This document shows positions 1 to 11,581 of a DNA stretch of 64,000 bases, in pieces; position 1 is the first letter of the stretch; the number at the start of each line of letters is the position of its first letter. The notes beneath the pieces are model-generated. The model was not told the origin of the DNA. It saw only the letters and a list, made by a program, of their open reading frames with translations, and searched no databases. This DNA comes from Chersky-840 sp963764205 (GTDB taxonomy: Bacteria; Actinomycetota; Acidimicrobiia; Acidimicrobiales; UBA8190): assembly GCA_963764205.1 (NCBI GenBank), contig CAVXRN010000006.1, forward strand, positions 186,001 to 250,000, read 5' to 3'. Made by a program: the position numbers and the translations under genes.

Positions 1-43
1 TGAGCGACGAAGTGGGGTCGTCGTCCGCCACCAGGATCAACAT
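1..43 (-). CDS. Response regulator, N-terminus only (runs off window)
   Basis: The reverse strand from position 43 reads ATG followed by MLILVADDDPTSSL. This is the first strand and acidic cluster of a receiver domain, where the DDD residues would help bind magnesium. The start overlaps the stop codon of the upstream kinase gene (37-39), as expected for translational coupling. It would be the output or next carrier of the phosphorelay encoded upstream. Only 14 residues are visible, so any output domain is unknown. Confidence 0.6.
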   Translation of the reverse strand, partial: MLILVADDDPTSSL

Positions 44-1683
44 GGAGCGGGTGCCACCGATTGCAGAGCGGAGCGGACGCGGCCGAGCTCGTCTTCGAGG
101 GCACCGAGCAGTGTCTCGCCTCCGACGAGGTCACCGACGGCGCTGTCGGCGGCCAGGGTGGCGCAGAGCCGCGCCAACGCGGTGGCACCGAGATTGGCGC
201 TGGCCCCGCTGAGCGTGTGCGCCGATCGGACCATGGCCGCCGCGTCGTCACGGTTGATCGCCTCGTGCAAGGCGATGACGCGCGCATCGGCGTCGGCGAG
301 GAACAACGCAGCGAGCTGTCCCAACAGGTCTTCGCCGGCAGCCTCGCCCAACCGTTGGAGGCGGTCGACGACTTCGACGTCGAGCACCGGTCGATTGGGG
401 TCATCGAGATGGCCGAGGCCGACGAGGATGGGCGGAGGAGGCTCGGAGGGGTCACCCACGTCGGTGCGAGCGAGCCCGTCCGACGCCCAGCGGGTCAGGA
501 CGTCCTGCAACGCGTGGAGGTCGAGGGGCTTCGCCAGATAGTCGTCCATGCCGGCGGCGAGACAACGCTGCTGATCGGACTTCATGGTCGAGCCCGTCAC
601 GGCGATGATCGGCGTGTGGTACGACCCGGCCTGGAGACGACGGATCTCCATCGTGGCCTGATAGCCGTCGAGAATCGGCATCTGGCCATCCATCAAGATG
701 GCCTGGTACTTGGTGGACACCGCCGCCCTGACCGCGGCGGCACCGTCACCGGCGAGGTCCACCTGAAACCCGAGGTTCTCGAGCATGGCGGTCCCCACCC
801 GTTGGTTGACGGGGTTGTCCTCGGCCAGCAGGATCTGGCCCGGGGGCCGGCCGGCTCCAGTGGGTCGACCGACTCCGGAAGTCGATCGCGCCACTCGGTC
901 CGCGGTTCGTGCGGTGACACGGTCGTCGACGATGAACACCCGCTGTTCGGTGTGTCGGGGCGTGGCGGGGACGCTCGAGACCGACCATCCTCGTTGCAGC
1001 GTCACCGTGAACCAGAAATTGGTCCCGTGGTCCAACTCGCGTCGCACACCGACTTGGCCGTCCATGAGCTGGACGAGCTCGTACGCCAGGGCCAGGCCGA
1101 GGCCTTTGGCACCACGCCTGCGGATCACGCCCGCGTCGACAGGTGGGAACGACGCGAACAGTTGCTGCTGGTCGACGGCGGCATCGCCGATCCCGGTGCC
1201 GACGACCTCGAACCGGACGGTGACCCGCTCGTCCTCGGTTTCCGCCATCGTCAGCTCCACCATCACCTCTCCCGTCGCGGTCGCCCGAACCGCGCTGCCC
1301 ACGAGCTCGGTCAAGACCCGCCGCAGGCGGTCCCGGTCCCCGCGCATGGTGGCGGGCATGTCCAGCGGAAAACGACAGGCCAACTCGACGCCCCGGTCCT
1401 GGGTCGACACGCTCAGGAGGTCGGTGACGTCCTCGACCAGCGTCCGGAGGTCGAAGTCGACCGAGTCCAGGTCCAGACGGACCGCCTCGATCTTGGCCAA
1501 CTCCAGCACATCGTTGAGGATCCCGACCATCGGCTCACCCGACACGAGCACGGTCTCGGCGAAACCGCGATTGTCGACCCGCGCGTCCGAACCGTCGAGC
1601 GGGGAAGCCACGACCAGAACCTCGGTTCCTTGCGTGCGACCGTCCTGGGTCATGTCGGCGCGCTCAGACCGCGACAGCGGCAC
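37..1683 (-). CDS. Degenerate hybrid kinase: pseudo-HisKA, HATPase-like, receiver, HPt
   Basis: 548 aa. The first recognisable part (about residues 48-67, GEPMVGILNDVLELAKIEA) is the second helix of a HisKA domain; the first helix with the phospho-accepting SHELRTP box is absent. The HATPase-like domain follows with damaged boxes: the N box reads ELVGSAVRAT and the G1 box reads VVGTGIGD where VSDTGIGI is usual, while the G2 region (GAKGLGLALA) is kept. A full receiver with LMDGQMP and a late Lys (LAKP) comes next, then a C-terminal HPt domain with RSAHTLSGASANLG. The protein is more likely a phosphotransfer hub or scaffold than an active autokinase. It overlaps the preceding HPt gene by about 20 bases; a start at Met 1653 is also possible. 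Receiver and HPt calls are firm; loss of kinase activity is inference. Confidence 0.85.
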   Translation of the reverse strand: MPLSRSERADMTQDGRTQGTEVLVVASPLDGSDARVDNRGFAETVLVSGEPMVGILNDVLELAKIEAVRLDLDSVDFDLRTLVEDVTDLLSVSTQDRGVELACRFPLDMPATMRGDRDRLRRVLTELVGSAVRATATGEVMVELTMAETEDERVTVRFEVVGTGIGDAAVDQQQLFASFPPVDAGVIRRRGAKGLGLALAYELVQLMDGQVGVRRELDHGTNFWFTVTLQRGWSVSSVPATPRHTEQRVFIVDDRVTARTADRVARSTSGVGRPTGAGRPPGQILLAEDNPVNQRVGTAMLENLGFQVDLAGDGAAAVRAAVSTKYQAILMDGQMPILDGYQATMEIRRLQAGSYHTPIIAVTGSTMKSDQQRCLAAGMDDYLAKPLDLHALQDVLTRWASDGLARTDVGDPSEPPPPILVGLGHLDDPNRPVLDVEVVDRLQRLGEAAGEDLLGQLAALFLADADARVIALHEAINRDDAAAMVRSAHTLSGASANLGATALARLCATLAADSAVGDLVGGETLLGALEDELGRVRSALQSVAPAPC

Positions 1684-2068
1684 GGAGGGTCCGGACTTCT
1701 GCGTCGATCTCGCTCACCAGCGAGCCCAGGAGCTCGACCTGGCTGCCGTCCATCCGCAGGACGCGCTTGGACAGCTCGTCGAGGCGGACGGCACCGAAGC
1801 TGCAGGCCGTGCCCTTGATCTGGTGCGCCACGGCCTGGGCACCGGGGACGTCGTGATCGGTGACCGCGGTGTCGAGCCGGGCGACTTGGAGCGAGAGATT
1901 CGCCAGGAATGCGGTGTGCAGCTCTTGGTAGACCTCGGGTCCGAGATCACTCTCGAGCGTGCTGACGGGCTCGGAGGTCAGACCCATCTCATTCTCCACA
2001 TCCGTATATCGGTGTGTGGTCTGGAGAACTGAAGCTCTCGCTTCGTCGTCGATTCGATGCGCGTCCAT
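1664..2068 (-). CDS. Stand-alone HPt phosphotransfer protein
   Basis: 134 aa. A single histidine-phosphotransfer domain fills the C-terminal two thirds. The motif AHQIKGTACSFGA contains the phospho-accepting His (about residue 82, codon 1823-1825) followed by the usual Lys and Gly. HPt proteins carry phosphoryl groups between receivers of hybrid kinases and a final response regulator in the cytoplasm. The ATG lies one base after the stop of the upstream hybrid kinase and is preceded by AAGGTG, so the genes are coupled. A second Met (1987) could be an alternative start for a minimal domain. Confidence 0.88.
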   Translation of the reverse strand: MDAHRIDDEARASVLQTTHRYTDVENEMGLTSEPVSTLESDLGPEVYQELHTAFLANLSLQVARLDTAVTDHDVPGAQAVAHQIKGTACSFGAVRLDELSKRVLRMDGSQVELLGSLVSEIDAEVRTLRAAVAV

Positions 2069-2069
2069 G

Positions 2070-4515
<2,446 letters not shown>

Positions 4516-4519
<4 letters not shown>

Positions 4520-7500
4520 GCGGCGGTGGGCTGCGCCGTGGTCGGGAGCCAAGGGCGCAGCGCGGCGACGAGCTCGGCCGTGTCGACCGGCTTGGGCACG
4601 TAGTCGTTGGCGCCGGCATCGATGCAGCGTTGGCGTTCGCCCGGCATCACCTTGCCGGTCACGGCGATGATGGGAAGGTTCTTGAACTGCTCGAGCGCCC
4701 GGATGGCACGCATGGTGTCGTATCCGTCCATGATCGGCATCATGATGTCCATCAGCACGATGTCGATGTCGGGGGTGCGCTCCAGCTCGACCAGAGCCTC
4801 GGCACCGCTCTCGGCCACGATGACGTCGGCGTGACCCCGCTCGAGACAGGGCCGACAATGCGAAGATGTTGCGGAAGTCGTCGTCGACCACGAGGATCTT
4901 CGGGCCCGTCGATTGTTCGGCGACGGCGCCGCGTCGGCCACACTGGCGGTCGGCACCGTCAGTGGCACGCGGGAGAGGGCACCGGCTCCGTACTGCGGGG
5001 CGTCGTGGCCGGGAGCCATGGCCTGAGTGCCAGGAGCAGCTCGGCGGTGTCGACGGGCTTGGGCACGTAGTCGTTGGCACCGGCGTCGATGCAGCGCTGA
5101 CGCTCGCCCGCCATCACCTTGCCGGTGACGGCGATGATCGGGAAGGTACTGGAACCGGTCGATGGCACGGATGGCGCGGATGGTCGTCGTACCCGTCCAT
5201 GATCGGCATCATGATGTCCATGAGCACGACGTCGATCTCCGCCACCTGATCGAGCACGGCCAGGGCTTCGGAGCCGCTCTCAGCGCTGAAGACCTCGGCC
5301 TGCCCGCGTTCGAGCAGAGCGGTGAGCGCGAAGATGTTGCGGAAGTCGTCGTCGACCACGAGGACCTTGCGCCCCCGGAGGTGGTCGTCCGCCGCCGCGT
5401 CGGCATGGCGACGATCGCGTTCTTGTCCCGCGTCGGGTGCCAACGCGGCCTGGGTCACGCCGTCGCCCGTGCCCGGGATCGTGCCCAGGACCGGGACGGG
5501 GAGCGCGATGACGGCGGGAGTGGCGTCGGCGGTGCGGCCCGGGACCAGGTGCGCCACGGCGGGACCGTTGGCGGGGAGGTAGACCGTGAACGTGCTGCCG
5601 TGTCCCGGCGTGCTCGTGAGGGTGATCTCCCCGCCCAGCAGGCCGGCCAGCTCGCGACTGATCGACAGCCCCAGCCCGGTGCCACCGTAGAGCCGGGCCG
5701 TCGTGCCGTCGCCCTGGGCGAACGCCTCGAAGATGCGTTGCTGCTGTTCGTCGTCGATCCCGATGCCGGTGTCGCTGACCGCGAAGGCCACGATCGCCGA
5801 GGCTCCGGCCAGCAGACCGGTCTCGCGATTCGGGCCCGTGGCCGCGGCACGGACCTCGATGTGGACGCTGCCGTGCTCGGTGAACTTGAAGGCGTTGGCG
5901 AGCAGGTTCTTGAGGATCTGGCGCAGGCGCTGGGAGTCCGTCACGATCGACTCGGGGCACCCGGGCGCGAGATCGATCGAGTAGCCGAGGCCCTTGCCCT
6001 TGGCGACGAGCTCGAATTCACTGAGCAAGGCGCTGCGGAGCTCCACGACGGAGAACGGCGCGAGCTCGGCCTCCATAACACCGGACTCCACTTTGGCCAG
6101 GTCCAGGATGCTGTTGAGCAGGCTCATGAGCTCCTTGCCCGAGGTGCCGATGACGCTGGCGTACTGGACCTGGATGTCGGTCATGTTGTTGTCGGGGTTC
6201 TCCTGAAGCTGCTCGGCCAGGATGAGCAGGCTGTTGAGCGGGGTGCGGAGCTCGTGTGACATGTTGGCGATGAATTCGGACTTGTACTTCGACGAGATCG
6301 CCAGCTGAGCGGCCTTCTCCTCCAGGAGGTACTTGGACAGCTCGATCTCCTGGTTCCTGTTCGACGCCTCCCGGTTGCGCTCGGCCAACAGGGTGGCTTG
6401 GCGTTCCAGCCCCTCGTTGGACTCGCGCAGCTCGCCTTGTTGGGAACGGAGCTCTTCGGCCAGCGTCTGGGCCTGTTGCAGCAGCGTCTCGGTCAGCGCC
6501 GAGGCCTGAATGGTGCTCAACACGATCCCGATGCTCTCGGTAATCGAGTCCAGGAACGTCTGGTGCGTGATGGAGAAGGCCGAGAACGACGCCAACTCGA
6601 TCACCGCGCACAACGTCCCCTCGAACAGGACCGGCATGGCGATGATGTTCAAGGGGCTCGACGCACCGAGCCCCGAGCTGATCCGCACGTAGTCGCCGGG
6701 TACCTCGGTCAGCAGGATCCGCTTCTTCTCTTTCCCGCACTGGCCCACCAGGCCCTCGCCCAGGCGGTACGACGTCGCCAGCTGCCGCCGCTCCTCGAAG
6801 CCGTAGCCGGCCTGCATCTCGAGCACGGCCTCGCTGCCGTCGGTCGGGTTGGTCATGGAGTAGAAGACGCCGTGTTGCACCGAGACCAGCGTGGCGAGCT
6901 CCGACAGGATCATGTTCGAGACGGTGACGAGGTTGTCCTGGCCCTGGAGCATGCGGGTGAAGCGCTCCCGGTTGGTCTTCAACCAGTCCTGCTCGACGTT
7001 CTGCCTCGTCGTCTCCCGGAGGTTGCGGATCATCTCGTTGAGCGTGTCCTTGAGGCCCGCCACCTCGCCGCTCGCCTCCATCGAGACCTGGCGGGTCAGG
7101 TCGCCTTCGGTCACCGCCGTGGCCACCTCGGCGATGGCGCGCACCTGGTTGGTGAGGTTGGCGGCCAGCTGGTTGACGTTGTCGGTCAGGTCCTTCCAGA
7201 CGCCGGCGACCTCTTTCGACTGCGCCTGGCCCCCGAGCTTGCCCTCGACCCCGACTTCGCGCGCCACGCGGGTGACCTCCCCGGCGAAGGCGTTGAGCTG
7301 GTCGACCATGGCGTTGACCGTGTTCTTGAGCTCGAGGAACTCGCCCTTCACGTCGATCGAGATCTTCTTGGACAGGTCGCCGTTGGCAACGGCCGTGGTC
7401 ACCTCGGCGATGTTCCTGACCTGCCCCGTCAGGTTGCCGGCCATGAGGTTGACGTTGTCGGTCAGGTCCTTCCACACGCCCCCGACCTCGATCGTCACCG

Positions 7501-8015
7501 CGGCGGCCTGGCCGAACTTGCCCTCGGTGCCGACCTCGCGGGCGACACGTGTCAGCTCGGAGACGAACCCGTTCAACTGGTCCACCATGGCGTTGATGGT
7601 GTTCTTCAACTCCAGCATCTCGCCGTGCACGTCGACGGCGACCTTCTTGCTGAGGTCCCCGTCAGCGACCGCCCCGATCACGCGCTGCATCTCGCTGGTG
7701 GGCCGCACGAGCGCCTCGATGAGGTTGTTGACCGACTGCACACTCCCGGACCAGCTCTGGGCCGAGCCGCCCAGGACGACGCGCTGGCTGAGCCTGCCCT
7801 GCTCACCCACCACCTCGCTCACGCCGCGCCAACTCCGCTTCGAGCGCCTGGTTGGCGATGATCACGTCGTTGAGGCCGTCGGCGACCTTCCCGGCCACGC
7901 CGGTCCACTCCAGTGGCATCCGGGCGGTGAAGTCACCGAACTTGACCTGAGCCAACACGCTGAGCAGGACCTTGGGGTCGACCGCCTCGGCCACGGGCTC
8001 TGGTGAATCTGACAC
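4516..8015 (-). CDS. Hybrid histidine kinase: HAMP repeats-GAF-HisKA-HATPase-REC-REC (frameshifted)
   Basis: The GTG start at 8015 is preceded by GGGAGG. The first 65 residues (8015-7803) and the main part (7822-5114) are joined by one indel near 7818. At least three HAMP-type repeats carry the recurring ADGDLSKKV and VWKDLTDNVN motifs. A GAF domain, a coiled coil, HisKA (ANMSHELRTPLN, His codon 6254-6256) and a HATPase (LANAFKFT, DTGIGI, GGTGLGL) follow. Two very similar receivers (VLVVDDDFRNIFAL / ILVVDDDFRNIFAL, each LMDIMMPIMDGYD) end the protein, broken by further indels near 5180, 5152, 4960 and 4855. This domain order is a known soluble multi-HAMP kinase family, similar in plan to fungal group III osmosensing kinases. 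It heads the phosphorelay operon. Confidence 0.85.
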
Positions 8016-8038
8016 GGCATCCTCCCGAGGGCAGGCGT

Positions 8039-8068
8039 GCCGTAGTCTCGGGGACTGCCTGACGTCAA
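8039..8068 (-). promoter_or_regulatory. Possible promoter of the phosphorelay operon
   Basis: On the minus strand TTGACG (8068-8063) is followed after 18 bases by TACGGC (8044-8039), placing transcription start about 20 bases before the GTG at 8015. The -35 is good and the -10 is weak. A small inverted repeat, TCTCT-GCA-AGAGA (8072-8084), sits just upstream and could be an operator. The whole 8016-8120 spacer holds nothing else recognisable. Confidence 0.35.
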
Positions 8069-8120
8069 CGTTCTCTGCAAGAGATCGGCGTGTGGGTCGA
8101 AGAACCTGAGCGCTGATCCC

Positions 8121-9969
8121 TCAGGCCGAGGCGGCCGAGGCGGCGCGCTCGGTCGTCGCCATGAGTGAGTCGAGCACCTCGGCCGAGGCCGGTCGGGCGA
8201 AGAAGTAGCCCTGATAGGAGTCGCAGTCGAGCGCCAGGACCTGCTCGTACTGGTGGACGGACTCGATTCCCTCGGCCACGACGGTCATCTCCAGGCTGTG
8301 GGCGAGTCGGACGATGGCGCTCACGATGAGGCGACTGGTGGGCTCGTTGCCGAGGTCGGCGATGAAGGCCCGGTCGATCTTCACGATGTTCACCGGGAAC
8401 TGCCGCAGGTAGCTCAACGATGAGTAGCCGGTCCCGAAGTCGTCGAGGGCGAGCTTCACACCCAGGCTCTTCAGGTCGTGCAGCACCACGAGGGCACGGT
8501 CGCTGTCCTGGATGAAGACGCTCTCGGTCACCTCCAGGGTCACGAGCCTCGGATCGGTCCGCGTCTCGGCCAGGACCTCGGCCACCGTGGCGGCGAAGTC
8601 GGGCGCCATGAGCTGCGGCGTCGAGACGTTGACGCAGATCTCGAGCTCGCTGTGGTGCTCGTGGCGTTGCCACCGATGCAGGTCGACACACGCCTGCATG
8701 AGCACCCACCGCCCGATCTCGATGATGAGGCCAGACTGCTCGGCCAACGGGACGACGGTGTCAGGGGCGACGATGCCGCGGATGGGATGGGACCAGCGCA
8801 GCAGGGCCTCGACCCCGGTGATCCGTCCGTCGGCGGTGGCCACGATGGGCTGGTACTCGGTCCGCAGCTCGCGCCGCGCCAGGGCGCCGCGCAGGTCACG
8901 GTTGAGCGTGGCCCGATTGTCCGCCAGCCGCTGCTCGCCGATGTCGACCGTGCCGTGGCGGGCACCGCCTTTGCGCTTGGCCTGGTACATGGCGGTGTCG
9001 GCGTCCTGGAGGATCTGTTCGGGGACGTCGTCGCCCCGGCCCGCAAAGGCGATCCCGACACTGGCGCTGATCTGCACCTCGAGGCCCGACAGCACGAAGG
9101 CCTCACCCAGCGCACGGTCGATGCGCGTGGCGAGGGCTTCGACCTGCGACGGGTGGTCGAGGTCCTCGCACAAGATGACGAACTCGTCGCCGGCCAGGCG
9201 GGCCAACGTGTCGCCGGGACGCAGGAGCTCGGTGAGTCGCGTCGCCACCGCCACGAGGAGCTCGTCGCCGACGTGGTGGCCGTAGGTGTCGTTGATGGCC
9301 TTGAACCGGTCGAGGTCGGCGAAGAGGACCGCCACCAGCTTCTCGGACCGTCGGCACCGGAGGATGGCGTGCACCAGGCGCTGCACCAGCAACGTGCGGT
9401 TGGGCAGGCCCGTCGAGCGCGTCGTGCAGCGCGCTCTCCCGAGCACGCTCGGAGGAGTCGCGCAGGTCCGAGCGCGCTTGCGCATTGAGCAGGTAGGCCG
9501 CGGCGACGTCCGCCAGGGTCTGCGCCGCGGTCATGGCGCCGGGGTTCATGGGCCCGGCGCTCGTGCGGTAGAGGTCGAGCGCACCGAGCTGGTGGTCGTC
9601 CTGGCGCAAGGGGAAGGTGAACACCGCCGCCAGCCCCTCTTCGAGCGCACGCGGCGCGAAGGTGGGGAAGCGGTCGTCGAAGCGGAGGTCGGGAACGAGG
9701 ACGGCCTCGCCTCGTTCGTAAGCGACGAGACACGGTCCCTCGCCCAGCTCGGTCTGGAGTCGTTCGAACCGCATGGCGGCCTCGTCGGAGGCCGAGATGT
9801 AGCGGGGCTCCGCCCCCGGCGCGATCAAGGTGACGCCCGCGGCGCTGACCGGCAGCACGTCGACGATCCGGACCACCAAGTGGTCCAGGATGGCCTGAAT
9901 CGGGAAGTCGGTGACGAGGGTCCTCGCGAATTCGCTGAGGACGTCCGAGAGCCGCCGCTCGATCTCCAT
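8121..9969 (-). CDS. GAF-GGDEF-EAL cyclic-di-GMP turnover protein (frameshifted)
   Basis: About 615 aa once one extra base near 9408 is removed (LHDAL joins TGLPNRTLL). An N-terminal GAF domain is followed by a GGDEF domain whose signature is AGDEF, a variant seen in many active cyclases. The C-terminal EAL domain has EALLRW, the EVTES glutamate, DDFGTGYSSLSYL, KIDRAFI and AEGIE, so the phosphodiesterase site appears complete. The family makes or degrades cyclic di-GMP, the second messenger for adhesion and motility; the net direction here cannot be judged. The start is ATG 9969. It is convergent with nothing nearby and divergent from the LPFTG wall protein. Confidence 0.85.
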
Positions 9970-10429
9970 GAGACTCCCTGGCGAGGCTGCAACAACGGCC
10001 GCTGGGACTGGGCGGAGGACGGTCGATCTAATGCGGATGCAAAGTGTAATAGTGCGGTCTCTGCGCATACAAGCATTCCCCCGCGTCGTCACGTGCGTTC
10101 GGACGTTCACAAACGCGTCGTCGGACACCGCGTCCCGGTCGCGCGCCGGTCGCGCTGGGATCAGAACGTGCAGAGAGTGGCTGACCACGATCACCGTACG
10201 TCGTGCCCTCGACCACCGACGTCGTCGCAGAAAAAATCTCCGCGGCGTGACGGAACGAACCGCGCACAACGCACCTTGTGCGCACATCGTTAAAGAAACG
10301 CCCCCGGGGGCCGATGGGTACCACAGACCCCCGAGAGGGGCGCCTGGTTTAGACAGGGTGCCGTCACCGGTTCCCGTCGCCGAGGCTCGACGTGTCCTCT
10401 CCTCACCCCAACGGAAGAGGCACGTACCC
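9970..10429. promoter_or_regulatory. Divergent control region between GGDEF-EAL and LPFTG genes
   Basis: 460 bases without a convincing gene. It holds a perfect inverted repeat GCGCACAA-N6-TTGTGCGC (10262-10283), a perfect palindrome GCCCCCGGGGGC (10300-10311), a CCCC-GAGA-GGGG hairpin with a GNRA loop (10329-10340), and an overlapping second hairpin pairing GGCGCCTG (10339-10346) with CAGGGTGCC (10354-10362). The last two could fold in the leader of the LPFTG mRNA. They fit no riboswitch consensus that I can recognise. A GGAAGAGG ribosome site lies before ATG 10430. Confidence 0.5.
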
Positions 10430-11464
10430 ATGTTTTCCCGCCGAACAGTCACGTTCTCCGTCGGCACGGCCACGCGCCCCCGACACTGCTCGAAGTGGTT
10501 GGCGCCCCTGGCGCTCGTCACCGTCGGCGCCGTCGCCCTGGCCCCCGCCGGGAGCGCCTTCGCGGCGCAGGTCCCCGTCGGTCTCGGCACGGCGGGCAGC
10601 TTCGCCATCCTGGCGGGCGCCGGGATCACCAACACCAACGCCACCACGGTCACAGGCGACATCGGGACGTTCCCGACAACGTCGGAGACCGGCACGGCGT
10701 CGATCACGCAGACCGGCACCAATCACGCCGGCGACTCGGTCACCCAGGGCGCCAAGACCGACCTCGTCACGGGCTACAACACCGCCGCGGGCGAGAGCCC
10801 GGCCACGGCCGTCGCGGCCGACCTCGGCGGACAGACGTTGAACCCCGGTACCTACAACTCCGCCTCCTCCCTCGGGCTCACCGGAGCGGTCACGCTCAAC
10901 GGGGGCGGGAACCCGAACGCGCTGTTCGTCTTCCAGGCCGGTTCCACGCTCATCACGGCCTCGGGCAGCACCGTCAACCTCATCAACGGCGCCCAGGCCT
11001 GCAACGTCTACTGGCAGGTCGGTAGCTCGGCCACGCTCGGGACGGGCTCCACCTTCCAAGGGACCATCCTGGCCCTGACGTCGATCAGCGTGACCTCGGC
11101 CACGACCATCCACGGACGCGTGCTGGCCCGTAACGGCGCCGTCACGCTCGACAACGACACCATCAACGTCCCGGCGTGCACCACCGCCGCCAGCGCCACC
11201 GCCACAACGGTGCCGGGCGGCACCGCCGGCACACCGGGCACGGCCAAGGCCAGCGTCAAGACCCCCAGTCCCACCGGGACCGGCACGACGGCCAAGGGGA
11301 CGACCGCGACGGGGACCGGAACCCCGGCCGGCACCACCGGCTCGGGCACGCTTCCCTTCACCGGGATCAACCCCCGGCTGCCGATCCTCGGTGGGTCGCT
11401 CGTCCTCTTCGGGACCGTCCTGGTCGGCTTGTCCAACGCACGCCGCCGGCGCACGAACGCCTGA
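10430..11464 (+). CDS. LPFTG wall-anchored DUF3494 (ice-binding-like) surface protein
   Basis: 344 aa. A signal peptide (hydrophobic core about residues 23-45, ending AGSAFA-A) leads into a roughly 200-residue DUF3494 domain with the family's repeated beta-solenoid style sequence (VPVGLGTAGSFAILAGAGIT, NALFVFQAGSTL, STFQGTILAL, HGRVLARNGAVTLDNDTI). A Thr/Gly/Ala-rich linker follows, then LPFTG, a membrane helix and an RRRR tail, the standard sortase signal. The family includes ice-binding proteins and adhesins; without a cold-habitat clue an adhesive or structural surface role is as likely. GGAAGAGG precedes the ATG. Its neighbour divergently encodes a cyclic-di-GMP protein, which suggests regulated surface display. 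Confidence 0.87.
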   Translation: MFSRRTVTFSVGTATRPRHCSKWLAPLALVTVGAVALAPAGSAFAAQVPVGLGTAGSFAILAGAGITNTNATTVTGDIGTFPTTSETGTASITQTGTNHAGDSVTQGAKTDLVTGYNTAAGESPATAVAADLGGQTLNPGTYNSASSLGLTGAVTLNGGGNPNALFVFQAGSTLITASGSTVNLINGAQACNVYWQVGSSATLGTGSTFQGTILALTSISVTSATTIHGRVLARNGAVTLDNDTINVPACTTAASATATTVPGGTAGTPGTAKASVKTPSPTGTGTTAKGTTATGTGTPAGTTGSGTLPFTGINPRLPILGGSLVLFGTVLVGLSNARRRRTNA

Positions 11465-11506
11465 ACGCACCACGCACCACGCATCACGCATCACGCATCA
11501 CGCATC
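11465..11506. repeat. 7-bp tandem repeat after the LPFTG gene
   Basis: Six head-to-tail units of ACGCAYC (two ACGCACC then four ACGCATC) begin immediately after the TGA stop at 11462-11464. Confidence 0.9.
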
Positions 11507-11512
11507 ACCATC

Positions 11513-11543
11513 GGCCGAGGGGGACACCAGTCCCACCTCGGCC
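11513..11543. terminator. Bidirectional terminator hairpin
   Basis: GGCCGAGG pairs with CCTCGGCC and inside it GGGAC pairs with GTCCC around an ACCA loop, with one bulged base. It is a 13-bp stem between two convergent genes (LPFTG protein and CAP protein). There is no U-tract, as is usual for such hairpins in high-GC actinobacteria. Confidence 0.7.
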
Positions 11544-11581
11544 GGTGTCGTGATTCGGTCGCCGGTTCGGTTGCGGGCGAC

